NCBI GenBank assembly: GCA_030220185.1
Contig: JASPKZ010004199.1
Coordinates: 1,470,501 to 1,534,500 of the forward strand
DNA: 64,000 nt
Reading direction: 5' to 3'
Source of the DNA: Diploptera punctata
Taxonomy: Eukaryota > Arthropoda > Insecta > Blattodea > Blaberidae
Shown: in pieces, positions 31,861 to 43,294 of the stretch
Position numbering within the stretch: position 1 is the first letter of the stretch
Layout: the number at the start of each line of letters is the position of its first letter
Program-made: the position numbers and the translations under genes
The notes under the pieces: model-generated
Databases searched by the model: none
Told to the model about the DNA's origin: nothing
What the model saw: only the letters and a program-made list of their open reading frames with translations

Positions 31861-33470
31861 CAACAGGGATTCCTTTAAATTAATAACATACACATATAAA
31901 TGTATTAGCAAATACTTCTATACACTATAGGATGAAAGGCACTAGTTTTGTATAAGTAACTTCAATTAACTTTTCTTCCTAGCCAATTGAGATTTTTTTA
32001 TGCAATCGCCAATTTTCATATATTAATTTTCTTCTTTTCATTGGTTACACATATTATAGAGGGTGTATGGAAATGTCACGTGCTGATATGTACTTCGATA
32101 AATGCCTCCATCGCCACGATCGGTATATTATTGTTCTTGTTATTTCTTCATGAAAATTTATCCGTCTACGGAAATAAGTCTTATTTTTAGAAGGCAAATT
32201 GTTAATGCTACGGCTGAATATCAATATAAATTACAAGACCTTTTAAAATGCGCAAAACATGAACAAATTACTAAGTTCTTTAAGCCCTTCCCTAAAACTG
32301 GCAATTGTTCAAAATCTCTCAATAAATTAATTTTATTTTTTATCATTTTATTGTATTTTGGAACCTTGGAACATATATCCTATATACCCATACAAATTAT
32401 CATTCCATATTCGCGGCATATTTGCTGAACATATCCCCGCGAATAAGGAGCTTTTATTGTGCTCACTCTCTTTATATTTTTAGTTTAGGGATTGTAAAGA
32501 TTTAACATCAAGTAATTGCCAATAGTACGATTTTGTATCTTTGTATTTAAAGAAATATTATGCATATAATACAGTTTAACAAAAATAAAAACAAGGAAGT
32601 ATAAATAATTATAAAATAAACAAAAATATGGCAGCAGTCTTGTTAGAATTGTTCATACTCAAATAAATTTGAACAGAATTTACATTAATTTGGTTGGTAT
32701 TATTTATGTTTATCCTTAAATAAAATTTACAGCTACCATAGGTTAACGTCAAGTCACACAGATTTGTCTCTTCCTGGAGAATCCGTGCGGGTTTCTAATG
32801 GACATAGCTATGCCATCTGTTGGTGATACGGTAAAGTTTTTACAATATGCAGAAATGAAAGTTTTTTTTTTTTTTTTTTTTTTGCTTGGCGAATGAATGA
32901 AGAAGGGCTTCGCTAAATTTTGTGAACGAACTAGTTCAATTGAATGGTTCACAAAAGTGAATGCGAGTGAACGAACTACTTCTCCAAATGAACTGGTTGG
33001 GCACAACGCTAGAATGAATACAATTAACATATCGCAATATAAAGTTCATTATTACGTCACGTGAAATATTTTTATTGGTTAATAATTCATTAAATGTAAG
33101 GTTAAATCCGATTGGTCATATAAGAAAGATAAGTGTTTTTTAATTCCAATCACAATTTACTTTACTTTCAGTTATGAGAGTATAAAGTTATTCAGCTCTC
33201 ATATTAAAGTTTAATAGAAATATTTATAATTCTGACAACAATGAATTAAAACAATTTTTGAAAGTATTATTTAAAAAAACATTTAACTAGTAAAATATTT
33301 TTATTAATATTAGGAGATCTTTTATTTGACGATAACTGACAATGAAATATCTAGATTTTCACTTAAAGTTAATATTTATTCATAAAAAGAATTTTAAAAT
33401 ACAACATTATTTATTAACTTCAACTATATTATTTAGGCAATATTAAAATCCTGCTTTACATTTACATAAT
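31861..33470. other. Unassigned; poly-T and a possible hAT-MITE remnant
   Basis: A T-run of more than 20 lies at 32862-32884. At 32900-33015 the text 'gtgaacgaactagttcaatt' and 'ccaaatgaactggttgggca' plus 'caacgct' resembles the ends of hAT-type MITEs (TTGGGCA next to TGAACT/AGTTCA strings). The rest is AT-rich and unrecognised. Confidence 0.35.
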
Positions 33471-33728
33471 CAATGTCCAATGTCAAGGGAAAAGTGAAGA
33501 ACGTTCACTTCGTCTTTGTAAGAATAATAAATTGTTTATATGCGAAGTAACCTAACTTCTCTATTGTACTTAACTTAGTGGTTAGAACTTGTCCGCTCGA
33601 AAGCGTTTCGATGTGGCGACCCCATGCTCGTTGCATATATTTTAACTGCGAATCATGTTCTAGACCATCTTATCCACGGAGTGTGACGAAGAGAACTTTC
33701 TTAGTTTTTCCCTTGACATTGGACATTG
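33471..33728. mobile_element. 258-bp MITE/snapback with perfect 23-bp inverted ends
   Basis: The left end starts CAATGTCCAATGTCAAGG (33471-33493). The exact reverse complement is at 33706-33728, and complementarity continues loosely inward (GAACGTTCACTTCGTC against AAGTTCTCTTCGTC). No obvious TSD. A tRNA-like 'ttagtggttagaacttgtcc' lies inside. Confidence 0.7.
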
Positions 33729-34334
33729 CCACAAAACCAGTGAATGTATTCCATTAGGTCATGTCATAAATTATTAGATTACTATCGATGCGAGAGATTT
33801 AAACACTTAATGCTATCTTACAACTCCAGCACGAAAACGATACGTTTTTTCGGAAAAAGGTTCTTATTCTAAACGTTATCTACTCAGTCCTCTTTTCATG
33901 CCATAGAAGTTTGTAATGCGAATTTCCGAACACTCTGTATAATGATGAACAATGTAACTAATGAAATACATTTTTAATTTATAGCAAATTTATATAATGT
34001 TTTATTCATTTAATAACTATTTTACTATATAAGATGCTATACGCCTATTCAAATAACCCATTTTTAATTAAAAATATATGGTAAAGTCTTGGAAACTGTA
34101 GCACCGTTAAAAAGGTAAAATGAGTACTTTTCCTACAACATGGGCTATTAATATATTTTAATATTACATAGGCTTTTCGAGAGTTACAAAAATATAATGC
34201 TGGCGTGTTGTGCGATGGTTCAACTAGGCCAAGCCGCGGGTCGGAGAAGCCAGGCTTTTAAAAAGTGTTTCTTCAGCAGTCCTGCTTATATTTAATGAAA
34301 CAACCCATTCACTTTAGAGAATCACTCCCGCTGA
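33729..34334. other. Unassigned sequence
   Basis: Nothing recognised. Confidence 0.4.
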
Positions 34335-34715
34335 AATAGTGGTTTATCATACTCGCTTCTGATTTCGAAGTTGCCAGGTTCAAACCCGGTAGGGATAGGT
34401 GGATCGAGTTCGATCCCCGATCGAGACAAGTTTCCTCCGTGAAGTTTGTTCGGGGGTTTTCCTAATCTGTAAGACAAATATCAGGAAAATGTAAGGCCCA
34501 AACGGTCCCCGAACATCATCTGACCATCATTATCATATTCACCTCATTAGATTAAGTTTAGAATTAAGGCTTCTCCTGGCGCATCACTAACATCATCATC
34601 ACACTTCATATCATTGGGGCAGCATAACCCCGCCTTCCAGATGACCCACCTTAAAAGTGGGTTACAATAGCCAATGCTAGGACAGAATACCAGAATTGTC
34701 GAAATGACAGACTGA
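34335..34715 (+). mobile_element. Composite SINE: second tRNA-like head fused to S1a
   Basis: There are two B-boxes 30 bp apart: 'caggttcaaacccggtag' (34377) belongs to a different tRNA-like head ('aatagtggtttatcatactc'), and 'gagttcgatccccgatcg' (34405) belongs to S1. The S1 body and 'a' 3' module follow to 34715. Probably one SINE inserted in or recombined with another. Confidence 0.7.
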
Positions 34716-34994
34716 ATAAAAATAAAGATTCACGGCATGTAAATAACATCAAACCTGAAATGAGAACTTCTGAGTAAATTTTGTCGAACTTTTCAAGTCT
34801 ACATTAGAATTATAGTAATGAAATTAGTTGTTAAATAGCGTCATTAAATAAAATCCTAATTAACTACATCACTAGAGATACTTGTTTTTGGTAAAGTGAT
34901 TAAACAATTACACTTTTCCTTATGAACTGTAAGATTGCAAGTTCGATATCATCTTTAGAAGAAACTAATGCTAGAGTATTAATGTTCATATTTT

Positions 34995-35105
34995 AATATT
35001 TTGAAGTCAAATGCCATGGACTTTTAAAAATAATATATGTATATATATAAGTTTATATATATATATATATATATATACATATATATATAAGTTTATATAT
35101 ATATA
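34995..35105. repeat. (TA)n microsatellite with a repeated spacer
   Basis: TA runs alternate with the string 'ataagttta', which is present twice (near 35048 and 35088). Confidence 0.85.
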
Positions 35106-35155
35106 AACGAAAAGTGTATCATAAGTTGCACATTTAGTTGGCAGTTGTAAAAGTA

Positions 35156-35900
35156 GTAGTAGTAGTAGGACTTTATTAGACAAAAAGTAAGATATTTACA
35201 ATATTATTTACAAATATTGGTCGCACGGGCAGTAAGCCGTATGTGCTGTTGACAGTCCGTTACAATAAAGTAATAATTGGTACTAGTGAAAAGAAAAATA
35301 AACAACAAAAACAGCAATAACATTACAATTACATAAAGAAAACACAAAATATATTACAATTAATAATAACACAATACATTATACACAAAAACATTAACAT
35401 TACAATTACATAAAGAAAACACAATAATATTACAATTAAGTAAAACACAATAATATTACAATTAAGTAATAACACAATAGCATTATACATTAAAAAAACA
35501 TTAACATTACAATTACATAAAGAAAACACATTAATATTACAATTAAATAATAACACAACAGCATTATACACTAATTAATTTATATATAATTGTTAATAAT
35601 AATGGTATTGCATTTTGATAACATATATTTATTCATGAATGAGTGTTGTCCTTATTTTTCGCGTTTTGTCCAGAAATTTACCGAGGTTTATCCAATTTTC
35701 TGGATTTACCAATAATTCGTAGCATGCCAATCTTTCCCGATTTGAATTTATAAATCTTTCCGGTAATAACTGACGTCTCCAATATTCTAAATCATTACAT
35801 TTTCCTAATATATGTATCTCATCTTCAAAGTTCCCGCACATTGGACATATTCGCATATCGTGATCGTCGCTAATTTTTAGAAATTTCCATGCCCCTACCA
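35156..35900 (-). pseudogene. LINE-C 3' fragment with 3' UTR
   Basis: The minus-strand frame 35856-35629 reads MRICPMCGNFEDEIHILGKC, NDLEYWRRQLLPERFINSNR and NWINLGKFLDKTRKIRTTLI. The CPxC...H...C arrangement is the C-terminal zinc-knuckle-like motif of many Jockey/I/R1-group LINEs. The 3' UTR ends with 'acggactgtcaacagcaca' ... 'aataaagtcc' and a CTA-repeat tail. A second copy in the same orientation is at 62700-63355. Confidence 0.75.
35290..35575. repeat. Minisatellite in the LINE-C 3' UTR
   Basis: Units of the type 'acattacaattacataaaga' + 'aaacacaataatattacaat' recur about five times. The second LINE-C copy (62860-62910) has only about one unit here, so the array expanded in this copy or contracted in the other. 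Confidence 0.8.
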
Positions 35901-36837
35901 GAATCCATGCATGTTTCCTGAAAGCGTTTCCCAGTTGGAAGTTGTGAAAACTCGTATATTAGATAACCATGTCGAGATGAGGGACATACACTCTCAATTT
36001 TCAAAATTACAAATTCTTTATTATGGCTTTACATATTTCATGGTCATGATAAGGAGGAGACAAATCAAACTTACTTAAAATATTTCTCAACCCTCGAGCA
36101 AGTAGCCGCAAGTACCTCTTCTCATATTCATTTTCTAATTTGTATATCCACCCAGTGAAGAGAGTTTTATGATGATTTCACCTGTTTCCACATTTGTGAA
36201 CAATACGCTGTATAAAAAAGCACACTGTTCCAAAAATAAACCTTTTTTTTTAAATTTCAGTAGCTTATATTCACTATCCTGATTTTTTGGTATTACATCA
36301 CACTGTTCAGAATTTGTGTTTATCTTTTTTAATGTCAGTGCAAGGATACAGTACCTCGTGAAAAGTTTTGACTTAGCGTTAACACTATATTTATTGCGCC
36401 ATTCAATTCATTAACACAGTTTTTTAGCCATGGAACATATTTTTTTTTTCGGGAGCACATATGGAACACAGTAAAAAATCATATCCCCCCTCGATAAATG
36501 CTACAATTTTAGAAACACATTTAATTTGTTTGTCTTCTGAAAATGATTTTATTATGAGCTCCTAGAGTTACATATTTTTATTTATTAATAAGTGATACAA
36601 TTTAATAAAAAAATTAACAAACTAATTTCGCAGTCATACCAATAATATATAATGTCACCAAGACTGCTGAGACCTGTGCGTAACAATTAGTGCCTGTAGA
36701 TCTCTTAAGACACACAGTTAGGGAAACAGTGTTCAAAGAAATTGTACGGTATCCTGTTATGAAAGTCTTTTTTTCGATTCTATTAATGGTCAGAGTGGAA
36801 AATATCATGTTGATGTAATTAACAAGCAACAATAACA
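35901..36837. other. Unassigned AT-rich sequence
   Basis: No feature recognised. Confidence 0.4.
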
Positions 36838-36973
36838 ACATAATAATAATAATGGTAATAATAATAATGGTAATAATATAATAATAATAATGGTAATAAT
36901 AATAATGGTAATAATAATGGTAATGGTACTGATAATGTTAATGTTAATGCTAATGATAATAATAGGAATGACG

Positions 36974-37006
<33 letters not shown>

Positions 37007-37124
37007 GGAATAATAATAGTAGTAATAGTAATAATAATAGGAATAATATTAGTAGTAATAGTAATAATAATAGTAATAATAATAATAGTAATAGTAATAA
37101 TAATAATAACAACAATGCCATTAA
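36838..37124. repeat. (AAT)n-type compound microsatellite, ~290 bp
   Basis: AAT triplets with interspersed GGT, AGT and AGG variants. Open frames on both strands (poly-Leu or poly-Ile) are artefacts of the repeat. Confidence 0.95.
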
Positions 37125-38134
37125 TAAATCTTTATTTACAATGACAGAGTGATTATCTTCCACTCAACCAGTTGTACGAGTACGATACGTATTAGTAGGT
37201 GGAATGCATGATCTTGCAGTGTTGTATATACTAGTCCCCTGCACGAGTACATTAACACCTAGTGAGGGCGGTAAAGCAATTCCGTTATCAGTTGTCACGG
37301 TTACTTGGTTTCAAGTCGCTCGTGTGCAAGACGCCTAAAATTACTCAGTGCATTAAGTTAACCATATAATTCACTCTCCGCTATTCTCTCAGCGATTTTA
37401 TCACTCTTTCTTTTTATATAACAGCATGATTTACCTCTCTGTGGTAAAAACTAGGAACATTTATTCGGAAAGTCCTAGGTTCATTTTCCGGTTCGGGGGG
37501 TTTAATTAGAAAGTAGGAAAAATCAAGGAAAGGAATTATTGAAGAATGGAAATAAACACTACAGAAAAGGTCAGAATGGTAGAAAGGAAGGAAAAAATAA
37601 GAAATTAAACGTAGAGGGACTATTAAGGATCGGAAGAAAAAAGAATGGAAAGAATAAATAAAACAATTGAAAAGGAAGTGTATAAAAATAAAGTAAAGAT
37701 GATATAATAAAATTAAAAATAAAGAATGAAAGGAAGAGAGAAAAATAGTAACTATTCAACGGAAGAAGAAACATTAAAAGAAAAAGATCGAAACAAATAT
37801 AAAGAAGGATAATTATATTTTATTTGCAGGTAAAATCTTTTCAATTGAATTTAATCTTGGAATTTTTAATCTTGTTTCCTGGCGGGGAAGAGACTTTTAA
37901 AGAAAAGGTAATAAAGCAGCGGTCTATCCTGGATGACGTCACGTTCTATCAGCATCATCTTTAATTAACCGCGTCAAACTGATGTTGAGCTTTTTGAACT
38001 TTGCGATAACACAATTTCATACTTCGTCTTAACCTCTTTCATGTCGATTTTCTCAAGTTTAAAATGAAACATTAAGCTAACAGGATAATGGCTTTTAGCT
38101 CAACACCTGGAAACATGAACTCACAAATAAATTA
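37125..38134. other. Unassigned; possible tRNA-like head at 37435-37500
   Basis: 'ctgtggtaaaaactagga' and 'aggttcattttccggttcgg' at the right spacing may be a degenerate SINE head, followed by an A/G-rich stretch to ~37800. The rest is unrecognised. Confidence 0.35.
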
Positions 38135-38236
38135 TCTAATATATAATAAAATGGTTGTTTGTTTGTTTGTACTTTATGTGTGGCCATACTGTTGATCCGA
38201 TTGTGATGGGGCTTTTTGCAAAATGTTCAAGAGATT
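38135..38236 (+). mobile_element. Helitron family 1, 5' end only
   Basis: It begins TCTAATATATAATAAAATGG after a host A. It tracks the 12901 copy through 'ggccatactgttgatccgat' and 'gggctttttgcaaaatg', then breaks at 38236 where headless SINE-S1 sequence begins. Confidence 0.6.
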
Positions 38237-38560
38237 CCGGGCTCTATCTCCGGGCGGGACAAGTTTCCTGGGTGAGGTTTTTTTTTCGGAGTTTTCCCTC
38301 ACCTGTAAGACAAATGTTTAGAAACGTTAAGGCCCAAACGGTTCCCCGAACATAATATGGCCATCATAATCATCATCATTCACCTTCACCTTAGATTATT
38401 TTTAGGATTAAGGACTCTCCTGGCGCACCACTATAATCAACAACACCCATAATATCATCGGTGCAACGTAACCTCACTTTTCAGGCGCCCCAACCTGAGA
38501 AATGGGTTACAATTACACTAGTGCCAGGAGAGAACACCAGGAATGATGAAATGACAAACT
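38237..38560 (+). mobile_element. SINE-S1a lacking most of its tRNA head
   Basis: It starts within the B-box region ('atctccgggcgggacaag') and continues through the S1 body and 'a' 3' module. It is fused directly to the Helitron 5' end. Confidence 0.75.
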
Positions 38561-38665
38561 GGGGCTTTGACTAAAAAAAGTCATAATATAATTAAAATTA
38601 TAATTAGTGAACTTCAGAAAACACATGACAAACACAAAAATAAAAACACACAGCTTAACCCATTC

Positions 38666-39008
38666 TCCTCCTGGCGCGACAGGCCTACAAGGCCCTTAGC
38701 CTACCAGCCGGCTGCTGGCCCTTCACATCCACATGTGTCAATCACAGAGGTAGATGATGATCAGCCAGTGTAGGGGTGACATGTGGTCAGCATGTCGAGT
38801 CCCCCAACCGTTATAGCTGGTTTTCTCAAAATGGAGCCGCTACTTATTGTAGCTACCCAAATGCATCACGATGCTGGGTGGGCACCGGTCCCATACTGGC
38901 CGAAATACCATGAGAAAATTTCTTCCCCCATGGAGACTCGAACCAGCGCAAGTCCCGTAGCTCTGCGCCAAGGCTTCCTGCCTTAACCACTCAGCTACGG
39001 CGCGGGAC
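38666..39008 (-). mobile_element. tRNA-Ser/Leu-like SINE with perfect 13-bp TSD
   Basis: The minus-strand head has A-box TAGCTGAGTGGTTAAGG and B-box GGTTCGAGTCTCC, as in class II tRNAs. The GC-rich body runs to 38666. GCTTAACCCATTC flanks it exactly (38653-38665 and 39009-39021). The target is the left terminal repeat of a piggyBac-type MITE. Confidence 0.85.
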
Positions 39009-39014
39009 GCTTAA

Positions 39015-39321
39015 CCCATTCGCTTCAGTTTAAATACTCAATGCAGTTTCCCAGAAACCGGATTTAAGTTACCGTAATTATATTGTTTATCTTCAGACAT
39101 TCAAAACAAACAAACGATAACGATACTTGTGATCACAATAAGGGCGAAGGTAAAAACACATTCCTCTACTATTCATAAATGTTAACAAAAGAGTACTCTG
39201 CCAAGGTATGTACAAAATATTGCAAAATATATAACAGCACAGTTAAGCGAATGTACCTCGTCTTCTGAGTTGAAAGCCATTTAACTGTCGGCGAGCATAT
39301 TTGTCTTTTGAGGCGAATGGG
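39015..39321. mobile_element. piggyBac-type MITE
   Basis: TTAA (39011-39014) precedes CCCATTCGCTTCAG. The right end, reverse complemented, begins CCCATTCGCCTCAA and is followed by TTAT (39322-39325), one base off TTAA. It is 307 bp with no coding. The first six bases match the 5886-6921 element (CCCATT). Confidence 0.65.
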
Positions 39322-39534
39322 TTATTATCTGCATCAGAAACCTAGACGCGGTATGGCCTAACTTTTAAAGTTATAAATAAGAATAAAGTAAAAAACAAGT
39401 AGAAATAGGCTAATGTAAGCTGAAAACACGTTTCATTTGATTATATCACAAAGTTAGTAATTTGTTATTGTTGTCTAGTTGGCTTCGATGAAAAATTAAG
39501 CGCAAAACTATGTGATTATATTCCTTGATTCTAG

Positions 39535-39855
39535 TTCCGAAGGACTCGGTGTCGATGGATTTTTAGGATGGAAAAATCCAAATGACAAGTCCTCCGGGAG
39601 ATACTTTAAGCCGTGGATCCTGAGTCCGAAGATTTCCAGGCTCTTAAATGAACCGCAAGCCTGAGTAAAGAGGCCTCTGTGCAAATGTTACTGCCGTTAC
39701 CCATCCAAGAAATAACTAGTCGCCCACTAGGTGTCTCACTAAAGCGATATGCCGACACCATATCACCAGCCGACATGTAAGCGTAAATAAGCGCAACTAA
39801 TTTATGTTGATTAAAAACACTCCCACTAGGGAGCACTCTAATCCTCACACGAGGA
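39535..39855 (+). mobile_element. SINE-S2
   Basis: It carries 'gatttttaggatggaaaaat' then 'ccgtggatcctgagtccgaa', 'gcctgagtaaagaggcct' and 'actaggtgtctcact', paralleling the 29776 copy. The 3' end has 'actcccactagggagcactc' instead of the usual end. Confidence 0.75.
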
Positions 39856-40019
39856 AAGTACGGGGTAGGCCTATATAGATGGATATATTCCTGCTAGTCC
39901 TAGAAAATGTCGGGGAAAAAGTCAAGTTTACTCCTGCAAATCTGACTACAGCGTGCTCATAATGCGTGCATTCGATTTATATTAAATCTCCGTCGTTATG
40001 ACCACGTGTCTCCTTCATT

Positions 40020-40600
40020 TCAGGCCTTATCATGGCTACGCCTATGACAGAATAACTATACATTCACATACCTTACTATTCAAATTCTGCACACATATTT
40101 ACCTAGTTATTTAACAACACGTTTTCAAAATGAATCGGCTCATCACAATTTCGGAACAAGATCACACCGCTCTTCTTTACTTTCAATACCACAGCACAGG
40201 ACATGTCTATATTCTGAATCTTACACAATATCTATGACTAGAGCATGGAACTCACTTCCTAGTCACGTCAGGGACTGTCAATCGCTATCATTATTGAAAT
40301 ACAAATTAACTGATATCTTAAGTTCGACATAATGAAAACATTAACCGCATAACAACTGTATAGAGCATCCCATTAATAATCATCTAGGAAGCTACTTACT
40401 TTATTTTATATCTTTTAATTTTATTATATTCTATGTTTTTGTTAGTATTAGCTAGTATTACATCACATCATAATTGTATTTTGTTTAGTCTGTATTTTAA
40501 TATCTTAAAATTGTAGTATGTATGTAATTTTTGTATAATTCTACTATTCGCTGGTTTAGAGGAAGAGAAGGACTTATGGCCTTAAATCTGCCAGTTAAAA
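40020..40600 (+). pseudogene. LINE C-terminal fragment (Jockey/CR1-like)
   Basis: A frame open to its stop reads SYLTTRFQNESAHHNFGTRS, HRSSLLSIPQHRTCLYSESY and TISMTRAWNSLPSHVRDCQS, then LSLLKYKLTDILSST and a stop at ~40331. The 'R.....P..RT..Y..S....rAWNsLP..vR...SL..FK..L' pattern is the standard C-terminus of Jockey/CR1-group insect LINEs. The 3' UTR continues to 'taaatctgccagttaaaat' and a triplet tail. Confidence 0.7.
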
Positions 40601-40604
40601 TACA

Positions 40605-40655
40605 GCATTATTATTATTATTATCATTATTATTATTATTATCATTATTATTATTA

Positions 40656-40725
<70 letters not shown>

Positions 40726-41036
40726 CATTATTATTATTATTATTATTATTATCATTATTATTATTATCATTATTATTATTATTATCATTATTATTATTAT
40801 AATTATTATTTATCATTATTATTATTATTATTATCATTATTATTATTATTATTATTATCATCATTATTATTATCATCATTATTATTATCATCAGTATTAT
40901 CATCATTATCATTATTATTATCATATTATTATCATTATTATCATTATATTATTATTATTATTTTTATTATTATGTATTATTATTATTTTATTATTATTAT
41001 TATTATTATTATTTATTATTATTATTATTATTATAA
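40605..41036. repeat. ~430-bp ATT/ATC microsatellite, LINE 3' tail
   Basis: ATT triplets with regular CATT variants. It starts directly after the LINE 3' UTR, so it is most simply the expanded triplet tail of that LINE. Confidence 0.9.
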
Positions 41037-41543
41037 ACTGAATTTTTAATCATTTAGGGTTTATGGAAAGTCCTGTAAATATATGGTATCATTGAATGAT
41101 AGATATTATAAGTCAACTGCATCTGAATTTTGAAAATTACAGCCATATTTCAAATAACGATGACTGTAAAACAAGTATATCTATACATACAACTTTTCTC
41201 ATGCACACTAAGTCATGCGCCTTTAATACTCTCCCGTGCTTAAAGAAATGACTGAACAAGTTTATGTTACGTAGTGTAGAATTCGTGAGGCACCTTGTAG
41301 GTCACACATGAATACGTTCTTGATGCATGAAAAGCTCGTCCGTATGATATTGCTACACAACCACCATCATAAATGGATTTGTCAACTATTTGGCAGCTAT
41401 TCATGATATCGATATCGCAAATCGAAACCGAACTAAATTTACCTACAATACACGTCAGAATTGGCGACTTTTCTCTCCTCTTCCTCCTTCTTTTCAAGTA
41501 GATACGAATTTAATACTGTCAATACTTGTGAAATTTATTGTAA
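41037..41543. other. Unassigned sequence
   Basis: Nothing recognised. Confidence 0.4.
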
Positions 41544-41559
41544 ACCACAGTTGAGGTTA

Positions 41560-42176
41560 CTTACTTACTCACTGGCACTGTCAAACCCGTAGGTTCATGG
41601 CCGCGCGGACATAAGCTCTCCATACATCCCTATCCTCAGCTAATGCTTTCCAATCATTCCCTGTATAATCTACTTCCATCAAATCATAGTTAATGTTGTT
41701 CTCCCACCTCATTCTTGGTCTACCAACTGGGCGTTTTCCCTCTGGCTTTCCTACAAGAACCTTCCATGCACGTCTTTCATTCCCCATACGCGCAACATGT
41801 CCTTCCATCGCAGTCTACGAGACTTAACTGTTCTTATTATATCTGGCTTCCTATAAAGACCATGTAGTTCATTGTTTTGTAGTCTTCTCCATTCACGTAT
41901 CTGTTCATCTCTCTTTGGTCCAAAATTTTTCCTAAGAACTTTATTCTCAAAAACTCGTAATCTCCTTTCCTCCCTTAGAGTAAGAGTCCATGTTTCGCAC
42001 CCACATATTATAACTGGTAGAATAATAGTTTTATTTATTTTCAGCTTAACGATTTTTGGAAGGAGTCTCTGCAATGCATAATAGCACACATTTCCAGAAT
42101 TGAGCCTATGTTTAATTTATTTGTGCATCTCATTCCTATTTGTGATTATTGTTCCTAGGTATTTGAATTCAGCCAC
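41560..42176 (-). pseudogene. LINE-A copy with perfect 16-bp TSD
   Basis: The minus strand reads CYYALQRLLPKIVKLKINKT, IILPVIICGCETWTLTLREE and RRLRVFENKVLRKNFGPKRD, later GHVARMGNERRAWKVLVGKP and VDYTGNDWKALAEDRDVWRA, then AYVRAAMNLRV. A single frameshift (~41800) splits an otherwise open frame. ACCACAGTTGAGGTTA is repeated perfectly at 41544-41559 and 42177-42192. The best-preserved A copy by TSD, so probably recent. It is 5'-truncated within the RT thumb region. Confidence 0.85.
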
Positions 42177-42192
42177 ACCACAGTTGAGGTTA

Positions 42193-42430
42193 TGCAATAA
42201 AATTTTAAAATATTAAAATAATTACCTGATATCAGTCGTTCTCAATTAAAATGGAATTCTGTTTAAAAACGCTACGTCAAGTGATTAAAATCATGTAGAT
42301 CTTTCTGAACATATTCCATCCTTGGCATGTTCATTTGGTTTTATCTAATTGACGATTTTTTAAAAGATAAATCTAGTTGAGGACGACTGGTATATCTGGT
42401 ACTTATTTCAATAATTAAAAATATTACTAC
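42193..42430. mobile_element. Foldback MITE, diverged copy
   Basis: 'acctgatatcagtcgttctc' at the left is inverted at the right ('agttgaggacgactggtata'). It is related to the foldback at 48603-48860, and possibly to sequence at 43340-43480. Confidence 0.55.
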
Positions 42431-42510
42431 GTAACCTTAACTGTGATTCACAATGAATTCTATAAGTATTGGTAGTTTGGCAAAAATCGACTATAACTAT
42501 TTTAAGCAGA

Positions 42511-42874
42511 CTTTTTTTATTCAATGCCACCAAGATTGTCATTTCGACATTCTCACCTGGCACGGTGTTATTGTAACCCATTTCTGAGGTTGGGGCGCCT
42601 GGAAGACGGAGTTACGCTGCCCCGATGATATATGATGATGATGGAAACGATGCGCCTGGAGAGGCCTTAATTCTAAACTTAATGAATATGTTAATGATGT
42701 CCATATTATATTCGGGAACGGTTTTGGGCCTTAAAGTTTCCTGACATTTATCTTACAGATGAAGAAAAACCCCGAAAAAAAAGCGTCACCCAGGGAACTT
42801 GTACCGACCGGGGATCGAACCCGGGCCCGGTGCGTGACAAGGCAGCACGCTACCTCGAGTCCACAGCTGTGGAC
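42511..42874 (-). mobile_element. SINE-S1a with 11-bp TSD
   Basis: Head 'gtggactcgaggtagcgtgc' with B-box 'cccgggttcgatccccggtc', S1 body and 'a' 3' module ('ctcagaaatgggttacaata'). TTTTAAGCAGA flanks it (42500-42510, 42875-42885). Confidence 0.85.
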
Positions 42875-42952
42875 TTTTAAGCAGAAACTGACTACATAAA
42901 ACTGTCGCGAATGTATTCTTTAACAAAGAATGCATGAAACATAATATTCTAC

Positions 42953-43294
42953 CTCCATCCATAGTAATTCTGCCCAAGGGCAGGTCTTTCACTGCAATCA
43001 TAGCATTCTCATGCTATGCTTTGCAGCTTTACTAGGGAATTGTAGGTGTGGTAGCTTCTCGTTGCTTTCCACATCGGTGAAGGATGATGCTGATAATGAT
43101 GATAATGATAAGGATGATGATGATGGCCATATGATTTCGGGGACCGTTTGGGCCTTAACGTTTTCCTGACATTTGTCTTACAGGTGAGGGAAAACCCCCG
43201 ATAAAAACCTTACCCAGAAAAACTGTCCCGACCGGGGATCGAACCCGGGCCCGCATCGTGACAAGGCAGCACGCTACCTCGAGAATACAGCGGT
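42953..43294 (-). mobile_element. SINE-S1b with 9-bp TSD
   Basis: S1 head and body as above but with the 'b' 3' module ('cttgggcagaattactatgg'). ATATTCTAC flanks it (42944-42952, 43295-43303). It is only ~70 bp from the S1a copy and in the same orientation. Confidence 0.85.

Noticed and set aside
34880..34960. tRNA-like SINE head
   Set aside because: A- and B-box resemblance is weak and there is no supporting body, tail or TSD.
36819..37163. Long poly-Leu and poly-Ile open frames
   Set aside because: They are translations of the AAT/ATT microsatellite and are open on both strands for that reason alone.
40531..41049. 172-codon Tyr/His/Leu-rich open frame
   Set aside because: It is the ATT/ATC microsatellite tail of a LINE; no real protein.
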